DNA of 64,000 bases from Euschistus heros (taxonomy: Eukaryota; Arthropoda; Insecta; Hemiptera; Pentatomidae). Position 1 is the stretch's first letter. Each line of letters starts with the position of its first letter. The position numbers were made by a program, and so were the translations under genes. This document shows, piece by piece, positions 11,175-22,799 of the stretch. Below the pieces are notes generated by a model. It was not told where the DNA came from. It searched no databases and saw only the letters and a list, made by a program, of their open reading frames with translations. The DNA is taken from positions 2,914,001 to 2,978,000 of the forward strand of contig RCWM02000040.1 of assembly GCA_003667255.2 (NCBI GenBank). Reading direction: 5' to 3'.

Positions 11175-13150
11175 CGCTCCTCTCTCCACCGCGTGCTATG
11201 CGTCACTGTTCTCGCTTATCGTAATGAATTCTTCGATCCTTTCGCTATCCAGTGGTATAAATTAATTTTTGATGTAGATGATAGATTAGAAATTGCAACT
11301 CTAAACTGTATCTCTCGATTTAGATATCATTAGGTTTTTTGGATTGCCCCCATATAATAGCAAACTTAAAGGCGTATTCATGTAAAAAAAAATTATCTTA
11401 TTTTTCCGATTAAATGTATTTATTTTATTATATATAAATATTTAAACTTTGCCCAACTTTATTTTTTTATATGTATTTATTTTACGCCCTTTTATCTCTT
11501 ATTACTTGACTTTTTTATTTATGTTTATTTTTTTAAAGATTTTATTTTTTGTAAAAGAAATGTAATATATTATGAGCAATAATTTATTGTGAGTATATTT
11601 CTACGCGTTCTATTAATTTATTGCGCAATGCATATTAAAGTTGAAATCCATCATTATTTTTTTTATTTAATATTTTATTTTGTGATATTTTATTGATTTA
11701 TTTATTTTTTTTTGATTATTTAAAAATTAATTGTATGATTAAACCGTTAAATATGATTCTATCTGTTTGATTTATACATAAGTTTTTTTATTGTATTTAC
11801 ACTTAACGAATGTATAGTATCGATCTTCATGTTATACGTATGTCATTGTCGAATCAAAAAACATATTGCTCAGTTAGCTATTGGTTCTAGAAGTCCATTT
11901 TTCTTAAATAGCAACGACCAAGATATAGAATTCGTAGTTTTGGAGCTCATTGAGAGCGGAAGTATGATTACTTTATTTTTGCTTTGATACTTTTTGTTTT
12001 CGAAACAGAAGGTTTGTTGAACTGTTACAACATTTAGCTATGATATCTGATGGTCTAGAACCGGGTGCTAAGAGAAATCTCATAAATTATCGATCCTATA
12101 ACTTTATCAGACGATTTCATAGGTTATGGATATTGATAAGATACCTTACGTTCTAGCAATGATAAATTAATGATAAATTCCAACACTCAAGCTCATATTT
12201 TAAAATATTGTTAAGAGAAGCATCATACGATAATATGATACAAGATATAACCGTAGAAGAGGTTCCATAAATGTAACAACTATACCAGCTCTATCTGTTG
12301 GATTTTTAAAGAACCTACTTAGCGAATCGCTAAGTTAGCGAACGATTTAGCTAAACAATAAGTTAGCTAGCTAGTGTTCTAGCAACGCTTCTCACAGTTT
12401 AGCGGACTGTTAGTTATTGATGAGATATCTAATGCTCTAGCAACCGGGCATTAATCAACTACCTGTCGTCGATTTTCATCCACCTTTCTAAATGATTCCA
12501 TTCTCTTGAAAATTCATTTTTATTTTTGTGTTTTGTTTAACGTTCCTTAGGAATTGAAAAAGATTTGGGAAACTCTTGTTTTATAGCTTATTTTACATCT
12601 TGTGTTTGAAAAATAATATCCACTTGGTTCTTGTACTCAAACGTTTATATTTTAGATTAGATCAAACGAAAAATGTAAATATTAAGGAATTATCATTAAT
12701 TTAAATCATTAAGTAAGTTGGTCTTTTATATTTATCACACATAACATGAAAAATTAAGAATTGTTTAGTTACCAATCTAATTTGATACATCTAGATATTT
12801 AGAAAAATCACTTACAAGGGGGAGGACACACTGAGTCTCTCACGGATCTAGTGGCAATTTTTTTTGAGGTTTCTGGTCAAAAAAGGTTGGATAGGTATTT
12901 TGCCTTTCCGACCAACGGGCCTTAAAAGCCGAGGAAAAAAATAAAATAGCTTTAAATTAATTAATTTTATATCTCGAGTTAAAAAAATTATATCGACATG
13001 ATTCTTGCACCAAGATTTTTATTTTTCATTGCGGATTTAAGAAAAATATAGCCGCTCCATGAATTTTGGGTTAGTAATTAAATTCTAAAAAAATGATTAG
13101 ATTTTCAAGCAAACTATAAATTTTTTAACACTAAAATAGACGTCAGATTC
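11175..13150. other. AT-rich spacer without a recognisable gene
   Basis: No coding region is supported. It contains a short palindrome at about 12317-12335 (9-base arms ACTTAGCGA) and a loosely repeated motif of the form GATATCT(A/G)ATG followed by CTAG and AACCGGG (near 12040 and 12430). Confidence 0.6.
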
Positions 13151-13155
13151 TAGTT

Positions 13156-13756
13156 CAGCACTTTCTAAAACATTGAAAAACGTTTATTCAATAAAAACAA
13201 AAAATATCATTTTTCACCCTCTTTGAGGGGAAGAAATTTTTAAAATGATTGGTTACTTTCATTAAAATTGTCACGCAATTCATTCATTGGTATCGCTAGA
13301 AAGAGGAGAGCCTCAGCTTTCTTTTGATGAATATCAATGTAAATTTAGATCAACAAAAACCTATTAAAAAAAATTTTCAAATCCGAAAAACATATTTATT
13401 TTAAACTTGAGTTTGAAACCAGGTAGGAAAATGAAACCAAAGACATTTCAAAAGTATTACCACCCTATATTTTGTATTAAAAAATGAAGTTGATACGTTA
13501 AACCGTCTAAGCGTAATTCATTTTTTTGTCAATTTAAACAAAAGTTGCCTACCATTTAGTCAGGCAAATTTTGAAGCTTACGAATTTTTATTTTTATTTT
13601 TGGATAAAATTTTGTACTTAAGGGTTCTTTTTAATGCTGAATTCGAATCCGATGTCGGTTCTTGCGAAAAAAATATATTGAACGTAGTTCAATAAAAAAA
13701 ATGATATTTTTTGTTTTTATTGAATAAACGTTTTTCAATGTTTTTGAGGGTGCTGA
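13156..13756. repeat. Inverted repeat element with 48-bp perfect core arms
   Basis: The 48 bases at 13167-13214 are the exact reverse complement of 13697-13744. They contain CATTGAAAAACGTTTATTC. The match continues imperfectly outward through a CAGCAC block on each side. The interior, about 480 bp, has no coding capacity. The structure is that of a non-autonomous terminal-inverted-repeat or foldback element. No TSD could be fixed. Confidence 0.75.
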
Positions 13757-13867
13757 ATAATAGGGAAAAATGTTAAATTAATTTTGGCTGTCGTTCATCA
13801 GGTATAACATCATTGGTCCAAAAATTTCAATATTCATTTTTCACTAATCAACATTAGTAAATATATA

Positions 13868-13868
<1 letters not shown>

Positions 13869-13939
<71 letters not shown>
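13869..13939. repeat. (TA)n microsatellite, about 70 bp
   Basis: An almost pure TA dinucleotide tract of about 35 units, starting just after a single TAG interruption. It is a self-complementary, low-stability sequence. Confidence 0.95.
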
Positions 13940-13945
<6 letters not shown>

Positions 13946-14585
13946 TTATTTATAGTAAACAATAATTTCACCTTATAAGATATTGGTACATACTGTTTGT
14001 ATTTTGTTTACAAGCTGCGCAGTTCATTCAATGAAAGCACTGTTGATTTATCGTTTAAATTCTTTACTTTTGTGTTCTCTGTGTAATGCTCACTTGCCAT
14101 TGTCGCATTCTTGTTGCCATTGTCAACGTAAGCGGCGTGGAAATTCACTATTCGAGGTAGTAAATATATCGTTTTGCAACCTATGATTCAGTTAAATCTC
14201 ACTTTTTTCACTTCTCGCCTATAAGTTATATAAATAGCTTCGTATAGCCTCAGAGTACATATAGACCGAGTTAAATGTACCATATTAGAGTTTAGACGTC
14301 AACAGAAAGACCTTTTTATTGCAATATTCTGTTGTTGGAAACAGTCCAATTCAATTGGAAGATATTGAATTACAAATCCAGTATATTGTATTCCAGAGAA
14401 AATTGATACTCTTCAGGAATTACGGTTTTTAAGTAATAATGTTTTAATAACATATAAAATTTATTTAAGATTTTTATTTATTTAATAAATAAAATTTATT
14501 TATTTATTTAGGAAGAATAAAATCTTCCTTATAAATCAAATTGAGAACTTCTTGAGGCCATTTTTATTCATTTATATTTCTACGC
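13940..14585. other. AT-rich spacer
   Basis: No gene recognised. A 67-residue + frame at 13983-14186 has no motif. An 11-base-arm palindrome made of TTTTATTTATT lies at about 14468-14490. Confidence 0.5.
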
Positions 14586-14589
14586 TTTT

Positions 14590-14735
14590 GAAAAGGCAAG
14601 AAGCTGCACGTCAATTTTGACTACTACAACACCTACTTGACAAACGTTCAAATCTCCCGATTCACTACAAAAAACTTATTTATATGACGATTATCAGGCC
14701 TATTTGGACTTAAGGTATAGAGTTATAGGGATCCA
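14590..14735 (+). pseudogene. LINE family B reverse transcriptase fragment
   Basis: The + strand encodes KRQEAAR, then LLQHLLDKRSNLP, then IHYKKLIYMTIIRPIWT, a stop, GIEL, a stop, and GST. This is the thumb-side region of a Jockey-like reverse transcriptase and closely follows the family B copy at 49946-50820 (same RLLQHLLDKRSNLPI order). Two stops and loss of everything else make it a dead fragment. Confidence 0.8.
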
Positions 14736-14739
14736 CCTA

Positions 14740-15755
14740 ACCATCATCATCCATTTATTTAGGTTTCCGTTTTATTCCGACAGTATTCACTTTCTGCATT
14801 TTTCATGTTTTTCTTTATCATCCCTATTAATTGATATACAAGGCGATGTCAAAATCTGTTTGTTTTTTTTTCTATTCTAGGATTCATTTGTTTCATTCAT
14901 GCAAAGAAGGACCACCACCATCAAATCACTATTTATTTTTAATCAAGTACAAAATCTTTTATAATATACTTTGTTCCCTAACAATACATAAAGAGTTATA
15001 TATATTTAGTTGAATACAAATTTAAATATCTATAGAATCATTTTCATGATTATATGAAAGATGTGGGCAGTATTTGTTATTAGTCGAGTTCACCAAAGCA
15101 TTTGAATAATTAAACTATACCACTGCTTTTTAAATTGATGTTTGAATAATAAAGTAATTGATTTCAAAATTAAGTGCAAATTTTCTCTTCTTCGACAAAA
15201 TAAAATTTTCCACTCTTTTAAACAAATTTAATTAATAAAATAATAAACCATTTAGTTTGAGGATTGGGGATATAGATTTTTTTTATAAATGTGACCATCT
15301 CCTCAAATTATACCAAACTATTCTCTCCGTCAAAAGTATCGCATCACTTTGAAATATTTGAATTTAATAAAAACGTAATTTTTTTCATAATAAAGAAAGG
15401 TTCTGAAGTCTATAATAAACATTACTAAACTAGACATAGACAATTTTTATAAAAATAATTTACAATATTTCTTCCAACAAACAAAAAAGTTAGAAAACTT
15501 AATTTTTAAAATTTTCATTTTTTACAATTTTAAATTTATATTTAATAAGACATATTGCCTCGTTTGGCTTGAATGACTGCTTCCACTAGTCTTGGTATAC
15601 TTGTAAATAACGAAAAGAATGATTAACATGGACTGAAGGAAATTTGAAAAAAAAAAAAAATCTACAATTCCATCGTTTGTTATTAACAGGGAAAAACATT
15701 GATGTGTCTAATCCTTAATGTCTCACGTCTAATGAATAATATTAATATGAATATA
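14740..15755. other. AT-rich spacer
   Basis: No gene or repeat boundary recognised. Short A/T runs only. Confidence 0.5.
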
Positions 15756-15770
15756 AAGCAAGTATGGATT

Positions 15771-16762
15771 TTTTTTTAGTTTAATATGTGTTTTATTGAA
15801 TAAATATTACGAGCAGGCTCTTAAAGGGCAAGGAATAATATGGATGACAAAGAATATGTTCATACATTATGTACAATAAAATAAAATAAAAATAAAAATA
15901 AAAATCCTCTAACAATATAAGATATTAATATTTAAAAAATAAATAATTAAATAAATCGTATTAAATTAATAAGCACAATCACACTATATATACAATCTAA
16001 ACAAATATCCCTGGAAAACCCAAGACGAAGCCAACATAAGTTATGTTACCCTATATGCTCCCATAAGGGAGGGCAAGCCAGGCCCCCAGTAATCCCAGCG
16101 CTCTTCTCTTAGCCGCATCACCAGTGTTAAAATCTAGTGGAAGCTAAGAGGGAGCGCCATAGTCGCCCAGGACTTGAGTCGAGAAGCTGGTTATTGCCGT
16201 TTTAATCTGCGAGGAGGTTTATAAGGATGTGTGGAGTTGAATAATGAATGTGCCAGAGGGTTGGGATGGTTGGAAAGGTTTTGATGAAATTTGGGAAATT
16301 TAAGAGGTATCAGGTCATGGACAAAAGGTATATTGAGGTCATTATGAAGGGTTTTATTGGAGACATAATATGGAGCATTTACAATAGTACGAAGGACTTT
16401 GGATTGAAAGGATTGAATGCGTTTTATATCCGATTGTTTAGCTGTCCCCAACAGTTCAAGTCCATAGGTCAAACAATTAGCTGAAGCTTCTATTAAGTTC
16501 TTGCCCTTTAAGTCTATTGTGTGGGTTCCAGGTAAGTCTTTTGTCTAAGTAGAAGCCAAGATACCGTACTGTCTCGCTATGGGTAGCGGAATATTATTTA
16601 TATAAACAGGAGGGCAGGATGTGCGGCGGAGTGTAAACGTTACGTTGGTACAATTCGCTTCGTTTACTCTGATCCTCCAGATGTTGCACCAATCTTTAAT
16701 CAGGGAAAAGTGGGTTTGGAGATTAGGGTAAGCTATTAAGGGATCTGGATGGGATGAAAGGA
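15771..16762 (-). mobile_element. LINE family C (Jockey-like), 5'-truncated, with 11-bp TSD
   Basis: The element lies between two copies of AAGTATGGATT (15760-15770 and 16763-16773). Its minus-strand 3' end has an AATAAAAC signal and an A-tail, seen as the T run from 15771. The coding remnant reads DPLIA, SLIKDWCNIWRIRVNEANC and TFTLRRTSCPPVYINNIPLP, the region after the YADD motif of a Jockey-like reverse transcriptase. After a deletion it continues as TYGLELLGTAKQ, QSFQSKVLRTIVNAPYYVSN and PPRRLKRQ, the family C-terminus, with stop at 16191. Comparison with sister copies indicates a deletion and frameshift between 16470 and 16545 that removes roughly 35 residues. The remaining 420 bases are 3' UTR. 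It integrated by target-primed reverse transcription, as inferred from truncation, tail and TSD. Confidence 0.85.
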
Positions 16763-16773
16763 AAGTATGGATT

Positions 16774-17846
16774 AAGGTAAAAACAAGAAAAATCTCGATA
16801 ATTATGGGTGTTGCAAAGTTGCAAGGTTGCAAAGTTGAGTTTATTCAAACAAATAAAAAAAATTAACTGTTCTAATCAGTTATATATCCCCTCCAATTAA
16901 ATGTATATAGGTTTTTTTGTTTTGTTTTTTTAAATTTTTAATTTTAAAACCTTTGGTTAGCCTATATCATCACAGTAAATACTGACTTATTAGTAGATCA
17001 GTTTCAGTATAACCAATAAATCCATACTATCACAACTATAATATTATTAAACAAATAATACTTAGCAATCATTATTGGCTGTTTTGGTATAAAATACAAG
17101 TAAGATCTTAAATAAGAGGATTTTAATTTCAACTAGATATCTCTATTATAAGTTTCCTATTGCTGCCTACACTCTGTGTAACAAGTTGCATAAGGCTAGG
17201 CCTTGGGATAGAATGAAATACATTTCTTCCAATAATTATTAACTATTTGAAATCACAGAAGAGACCTTGGGCAACCGACCTCCGACCTACAAGCCATCAA
17301 CGGCACATAACCCAGCGTGGTGTCATGTCGGTTAAAATTTTAAAAGAAGCCGTAAATAATTCATCAGCTGAGTTACTGAGGTAGCAGTAAGGAAGATAGG
17401 GCAGTCCCACTGCCTCAGGGATAGTTACTTTTTATTACTGCTAATCATTTAGTCGTTACTATTGAGGCGGCCGAGGTCAAGTCGGGGCTCGTGACTTCGC
17501 CTCTCAAATCGGCTTTGTCTCTCCTGCCTTTCTTAGGGCATATTTTTTTTCAAATTACTTTTTCTTTTTCTTTTCTTGCTGCTGCGAAATGTTTTATATC
17601 TTCCGCGAAGTGCAGTATAATTTATATGACAGCAATAGAGAAACATAACAACTTTATTAAGTGATCCATACCAAATACAGCGTGTTGCCAATGCGAACAA
17701 CATATTTCACCAATCATATAGATGTCATGCTTTGTTTATAGAAATCTATCGAACATAAAAGATAACCATATTATACATTTCGTGACGTAAATATTCATAC
17801 ACCTTGGTATACTTCACTACCGGTAAAAAGCTTAGGGCCACAAACG
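16774..17846. other. Spacer with a GC-richer patch at 17260-17530
   Basis: No coding region recognised. The patch at 17260-17530 stands out by composition (for example GAGGCGGCCGAGGTCAAGTC) but has no internal promoter boxes or reading frame I can name. Confidence 0.4.
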
Positions 17847-17860
17847 ATGAAAATTTAATT

Positions 17861-18641
17861 TTTTTTTTCTTTTAACATAATAACTTTATTTACAACTGTA
17901 CACAATGGACAACCAGTGAATGCGAAGTTACTTTGAAACAACAGACATGAGGGAATCAGCACCCAGAGGTACGATCTCCAGGCGTGAAACTAAATTATTA
18001 GGGATTAGACTAGGAGATTCCTCATCCACCTCCTTTTCAGCCTCAGTTGAGTTATGTTAGGAATTTTTACTGTTGCCATATTATGTATCTATTTGTTAGT
18101 GTGTCCACGTAGTTTTTCATGAAATTGTCGATAAAGTTTATGGATATGGGTCTTAACTGTCGGAATACTTAAGTCTGTATGTAGCTTATCGTTTGACACA
18201 TAAGGAGGAGAGTCTGTTATCAGTCTTAAGAATTTCGATTGAAATGTTTGAATTTTCGGAATATGTGTTCTTTTGGCCGGTCCTTAAATATGAGATGCCA
18301 TACGTCCCGATGGGTTTTAGCAAGTAACTGTAAATATTAAGTTTCTGTTTTAAAGGTAGTTTTGAGCGTCTGTGAAGTACTGAGTATAGAAGTCGCAGTC
18401 TTAACTGTAACGTCTGTTTTTTTTTGTCTTGACGTGTGGGCCCCATGTCAGTCTTCTATCAAGCGTAAGTCCTAAGAATGTCAATTTTTCAGTTTGATGT
18501 AAAGGTTTGTTGTCAATGTAAACAGGCGGGCAGGTCATGCGTCATAGTGTAAATGTAATATGAAGGGATTTGTCATAATTATGTTTTATTTTCCATTTCT
18601 TACACCAAGTTTGAATCTCGATGAGGTTGTGTTAAAGTGTT
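17861..18641 (-). mobile_element. LINE family A (Jockey-like), 5'-truncated, with 14-bp TSD
   Basis: ATGAAAATTTAATT flanks the insertion exactly (17847-17860 and 18642-18655). A T run next to the left copy is the A-tail of a minus-strand element, with an AATAAAG signal just inside. The minus strand encodes EIQTWCKKWKIKHNYDKS, a stop, RMTCPPVYIDNKP, LGLTLDRRLTWGPHV, then KLNIYSYLLKPIGTYGI and FQSKFLRLITDSP, ending LRLKRRWMRNLLV. This is the C-terminal third of a Jockey-like reverse transcriptase and matches the adjacent + strand copy. Several stops and frameshifts are present. The 14-bp perfect TSD implies a fairly recent or well-preserved insertion site. Confidence 0.88.
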
Positions 18642-18681
18642 ATGAAAATTTAATTGAAGTTTAAATGTTCAATGTAATATC

Positions 18682-20045
18682 TTACATCTTACCTATATTA
18701 CCATGATACATGAACCAGACAAAAACACCGATTCACCTTCTTCCTACCGACCAATTAGCCTACTTCCTTTGTGTTCTAAAGTTTTTGAAAAATTATTTTA
18801 CCGACGAATACTAGACATACTGACAGATAAACAAGTACTGCCTACACATCAATTTGGATTCCGTTCATTTCACTCAACAGTTCATCAACTACACCGTGTA
18901 ACGATTTCATATTAATCTCACTCGAGAAAAGACTATATGCTACTGGGGCATTTCTAGATGTAGCTCAAGCATTTGGCAGAGTTTGGCATGACGGACTTCT
19001 TTTTAAATTGAAAAATCTTCTTCCTTTTACCTATTATCTGATCCTTCAATCTTTTCTCTCTGATAGATTTTTTTCTGTCCGACAAGGTTTAGAACTCTCC
19101 TCTATTTATCCAGTAAAAGTCGGAGTACCATAGGGGTCAATACTAGCTCCACTGTTATATATTCTTTACACTCACGATATGCCACTTAGCCCTCAAACAT
19201 TGACAGCAACATACGCTGATGACACAGCAATATTAACTAGACATGAAGACCCCACAATTGCATCATTAACTCTTCAACACCACTTAACAATACTACAAGA
19301 CTGGTTCAAACAATGGAAAGTAAAACTAAACTACACCAAATCACAGTACCTTTACACTTAGACAAGACTCTAGTCCACCTGTCTTCATCGACAATCAACC
19401 CATACCACAAACAAACGAAATTCATTAATTAGGACTTACATTTGATAGAAGAATGACCTGGGGCCCACACGTAAAACAAAAACGTCTCAGTCTAACCAAG
19501 AGATTGAAACTTCTGTATCCAATGCTTCATAAACGGTCGACATTAAAACTCCGACAACGACTGAATACATACACTTACTTACTTAAATCCATATGGACAT
19601 ACGCCACACAAATATACGGAACTTCAAAAAATACACACCTTAAAAAAATAAAAATATTCCAATCAAAATTACTCAGACTAATCACGAAATCACCTTGGTA
19701 CGTTTCAAACCACACACTTCACATTGATTTAGAAATACCCACAGTAAAGGAACATATACATGACCTTTATAGACGATTTCATGACAGACTTCATGGACAT
19801 AACAACATACTCATTAATGACATGGCCACGACTGACATACCTGGAAATACTCTCAGAAGGCTTAAAAGAAGCTGGATGAGAGATTTGCTCAAATAAATCT
19901 CTTTAACCCATGCCAGGAGGAGGTACTATCGAGTGCTAGTCTCCCACACGCATACAAGGCCTGTAGTATTCAATTTCACATCACATTCACTGATTGTTAC
20001 CCTAATAACAGGTGTGAATTAAAATCTGAAAGAGAGAGAAAAAAA
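18682..20045 (+). mobile_element. LINE family A (Jockey-like), longest copy, with 11-bp TSD
   Basis: AATGTAATATC occurs at 18671-18681 and again at 20046-20056, right after an A-tail. The + strand carries most reverse transcriptase blocks: SYRPISLLPLCSKVFEKLF and QFGFR, then FLDVAQAFGRVWHDGLL, GVP-stop-GSILAPLLYILY (TAG at about 19131 in place of the expected Gln), TYADDTAILTRHED at about 19206-19250, LGLTFDRRMTWGPH, and the thumb region ending PGNTLRRLKRSWMRDLLK with TAA at 19894-19896. YADD and the FLDVAQAF block hold the catalytic aspartates. A 150-base 3' UTR follows. The endonuclease domain and ORF1 are missing through 5' truncation, and at least two stops and two frameshifts kill the frame. 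It lies head-to-head with the insertion ending at 18641. Confidence 0.9.
18703..19896 (+). pseudogene. Reverse transcriptase remnant inside the family A LINE
   Basis: This is the coding part of the element above. It starts in the fingers region just upstream of SYRPISLLP and runs to the DLLK stop, covering fingers, palm (DVAQAF and YADD) and thumb. The open blocks are 18703-18915, 19179-19361 and 19453-19896, in shifting frames. The second catalytic block YADD is intact, and Gly replaces the usual Asp after DVAQAF. A protein made from it would be non-functional. Confidence 0.85.
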
Positions 20046-20196
20046 AATGTAATATCCATGTGAAAAACTAATAAATAAAAAAATAAAATAAAAAACTTTA
20101 GCGTTTTTCCTAAGAGTTTTCAAACAACTCTCGCTTTAAATGAAAAGTTCAAAATTAATAATTAACATCGACATACCAGACTTAAAAGTCTTTTGT

Positions 20197-20460
20197 AGTT
20201 TCCGACTACTCCTACATTTGCTAGACAAGCGTTCAAATCTCCAAATAAATAAAAAAATACTTATTTACATGACAGTAATTAGACCCATTTGGACATAAGA
20301 GATTGAGCTTTGGGGCTCCATCTCTTCTCGTATCCAATCCTTACAGTCGAAAATCCTTCATAAAATAATCAATGCTGCTTATTATTTCGCAAAAAAACAT
20401 ATACATAAAGATCTTAATGTCCATATGTTGCTGATTTGGCTCTAACTAGATACCTGTCCT
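20197..20460 (+). pseudogene. LINE family B reverse transcriptase fragment
   Basis: The + strand reads RLLLHLLDKRSNLQ, INKKILIYMTVIRPIWT, a stop, EIELWGS, then RIQSLQSKILHKIINAAYYF and HIHKDLNV. This follows the family B copy at 49946-50820 residue for residue over long blocks. It is only the thumb region and carries at least one stop. No tail or TSD was located. Confidence 0.8.
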
Positions 20461-20689
20461 TTACTATATCTTGAGTGCTGGCTGTTGGCACCTGGCTTGG
20501 GAGAAGAGGGGGAACAATGATGCCAAAGCTCTTCAACCCTCACACTGATCCGCCCTTTTTTTTGCTGAGATCTTTCTCTTAATTATTTTTTTTTTTAATA
20601 TGTTTTTTTTTAATTTTAACTCCAGTTAGCCTTCATTTGCTGCTTCCCCCTGATATTTTATAACACAAACTTTAAACTTAAACATAAAT

Positions 20690-21000
20690 AGCAAAAACTC
20701 AATATGATAGAACTGTAATTACCCTCTCCAGGCAGGTAGGAAGAGAACCGGCAACTCTGCACCACTCTCATTGGCCCTGACCAGCCATACCTTCCTCCTT
20801 CCATATTTCCCTAAGTGCCATCAGCCAGCGCTCATACATTAGTAAACTTCATACCCACTCAAACCCACTGGGAGACTACTGCCTTACACTCCATTCTGGA
20901 TAATCCTCCCCCTGGCCACTTTCATCCAGTTGGTTCCCACTCTTGGAGAAAAATCCTCACTATCTAAACGAGCGGCTCTTGTTTGAGATGGTAGCATTTT
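20690..21000. other. GC-rich island of unknown origin
   Basis: About 300 bases of near-balanced composition (blocks such as GGTAGGAAGAGAACCGGCAA) in AT-rich surroundings. Reading frames are short and no motif is recognised. Confidence 0.3.
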
Positions 21001-21639
21001 AAAGCTGGGTGTACTTATTTAGAAAGACGCGGGCTCATTCAATGAAAATTTATTAGATATAAGAATTTAATTTTTTTTTTTTTTCATAACGATGTATTTA
21101 TTTTGATCTGTAATATTGATTATATTATTAAATATAATATAAAACAAAAATCTTGAATTTATTTCTAAATGTTGCAAATTTGTCAATTGCAGAATAAGAG
21201 CATTGCTATTCTGGCTACGCTGATAGTGGAATTGCCAATATCGTAACAGTGTGGCAACGGCAAGAGAGGGTGAATTCTCTAACATTTTAAAATTCTTAAA
21301 CTTAAAGAGGCTTTCAGGATTTTCACACTTTAAAATAAGGGTTGCACAAGCAACTCTTCTCTGGCGGCATGTCAAATAAGCGTGCCACCAATCTCTGAGT
21401 GTGGGATTGTTTTGGTACTTTCAAATTTACAATACTCAACAATCATTCTCTTTACTGTTAGACTCTTCTGAAGTTTCAGTTTTATTAATATTACGAATTG
21501 TATTATATTAACCTATAATCGTTCATCATAATTACATTTCAACACTGCATTCGTCCGGATTTCCAAATTAATTTAAAATTTACTACAAACGATAAACAGA
21601 TTATCAGAATAAATTATTTCATGCTATCTTTGATTTGAA

Positions 21640-22352
21640 TAGTACTGTTAGGATTTATGAATTAATTGCCACTACTATTAGGGTTATTTTATTAGAATAC
21701 TAGTTTCGAATGCTAAACATTCATCTTCAGTTCTGTGCAGCTAAATACACGGGAAAAACTGCGTAAAAGAACTTATAAGAACATACAATAATAATACCAA
21801 TTTCACTATCCATCTAAATAAAAATAACCATAAAATTAATAAAGACTCGGGAGTAAACATAATACATCAAGTAGAAAGTAGCTTAAAATTAAAGTTTATG
21901 GATCATTAGAAATAATAAAATCGTTTAAAACCGATCCATATTTTTGTTTAAATGGCCAGATAAACATTTCCAATAGCTCCATTTTAAACTTGTTTCCAGT
22001 AGGAACGGAAAAATATAATGAGAAATAAGGGAAATCCCATAGTAAACAACAAAAATTTAACCTACCTGCCCCCTTTCCCTTTTCACGACGGATATATTTC
22101 AGATATCTGCTAGATCTCAGGTAGGATAGGAGTACCAATATTTGATTTCTTGTATTACATTTTTTAAAACTTTAGTATATATAATCCATGTAACATAGTA
22201 CTTATGTGTTGAAAATTTTTTATGTTTTAGAACTGAAGATGAATGTTTAGCATTTGAAACTAGTAATCTCATAAAATAGTGTCAATAGAAGTGGTAATTA
22301 ATTCATCGATCCTATTTGTATTGATCCTTCTATACCAAAATGCGTACCTCGA
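21640..22352 (+). mobile_element. Penelope-like retroelement remnant, copy 2
   Basis: The + strand encodes LEIIKSFKTDPYFCLNGQIN followed by ISNSSILN, matching copy 1 at 7838-8770 (FKTDPN, INISNSPIL). Upstream lie degraded GIY-YIG-region blocks in shifting frames. Both ends carry the family terminal block in opposite orientations: on the left the reverse complement of the stem motif (21699-21730), and on the right the direct form (22233-22264) followed by a TAGAAGTGGTAATTAATTCA block through CCTTCTATACC. Length is about 710 bp, with the reverse transcriptase missing. Confidence 0.7.
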
Positions 22353-22439
22353 GTAAATAGTACCAGTTTTCTTGTGGATATTTATTGCAACAGTAAAACC
22401 ATCTAATATTTGGCAGTTTCAAAATTATTAGAATGGTGA

Positions 22440-22790
22440 TGCCCATAATTTTAGAACTTTTATGAGGACACTGTTTTACAGATCTTCCAGGATCTGACGT
22501 TTTTTCGAGGCCGAAGGACATTCTTGGCCACTCTCTCCATCCATGAATTAGAATCCACAATTATAATTAGCTTTTTCGTCCTTAAGGATTGCTGTTTTAA
22601 CGGTTATTTAAGTTATCCGAAGGATAACTTCCTCCATTGTTGTCCTCCAGGATACTGTTTTAAAATATTTAACGGTTTTAAGATGGCGGTCCTTAAAAGG
22701 ACACTTTTTAAAAAATATTCGACGATTTAACTGTTTTAACATGGCGGAAGGATATTCATTCTTTGTTAACTCATTCTACAGGAGGCTGAA
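22440..22790. repeat. Degenerate short direct repeats
   Basis: A loosely repeated module occurs several times: CTGTTTTAA, then a few bases, then ATGGCGG or GGATA(T/C/A), with GGTCCTTAAAAGGACAC nearby. The copies are too divergent for a fixed period. Confidence 0.4.
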
Positions 22791-22799
22791 GTTTTTGTT

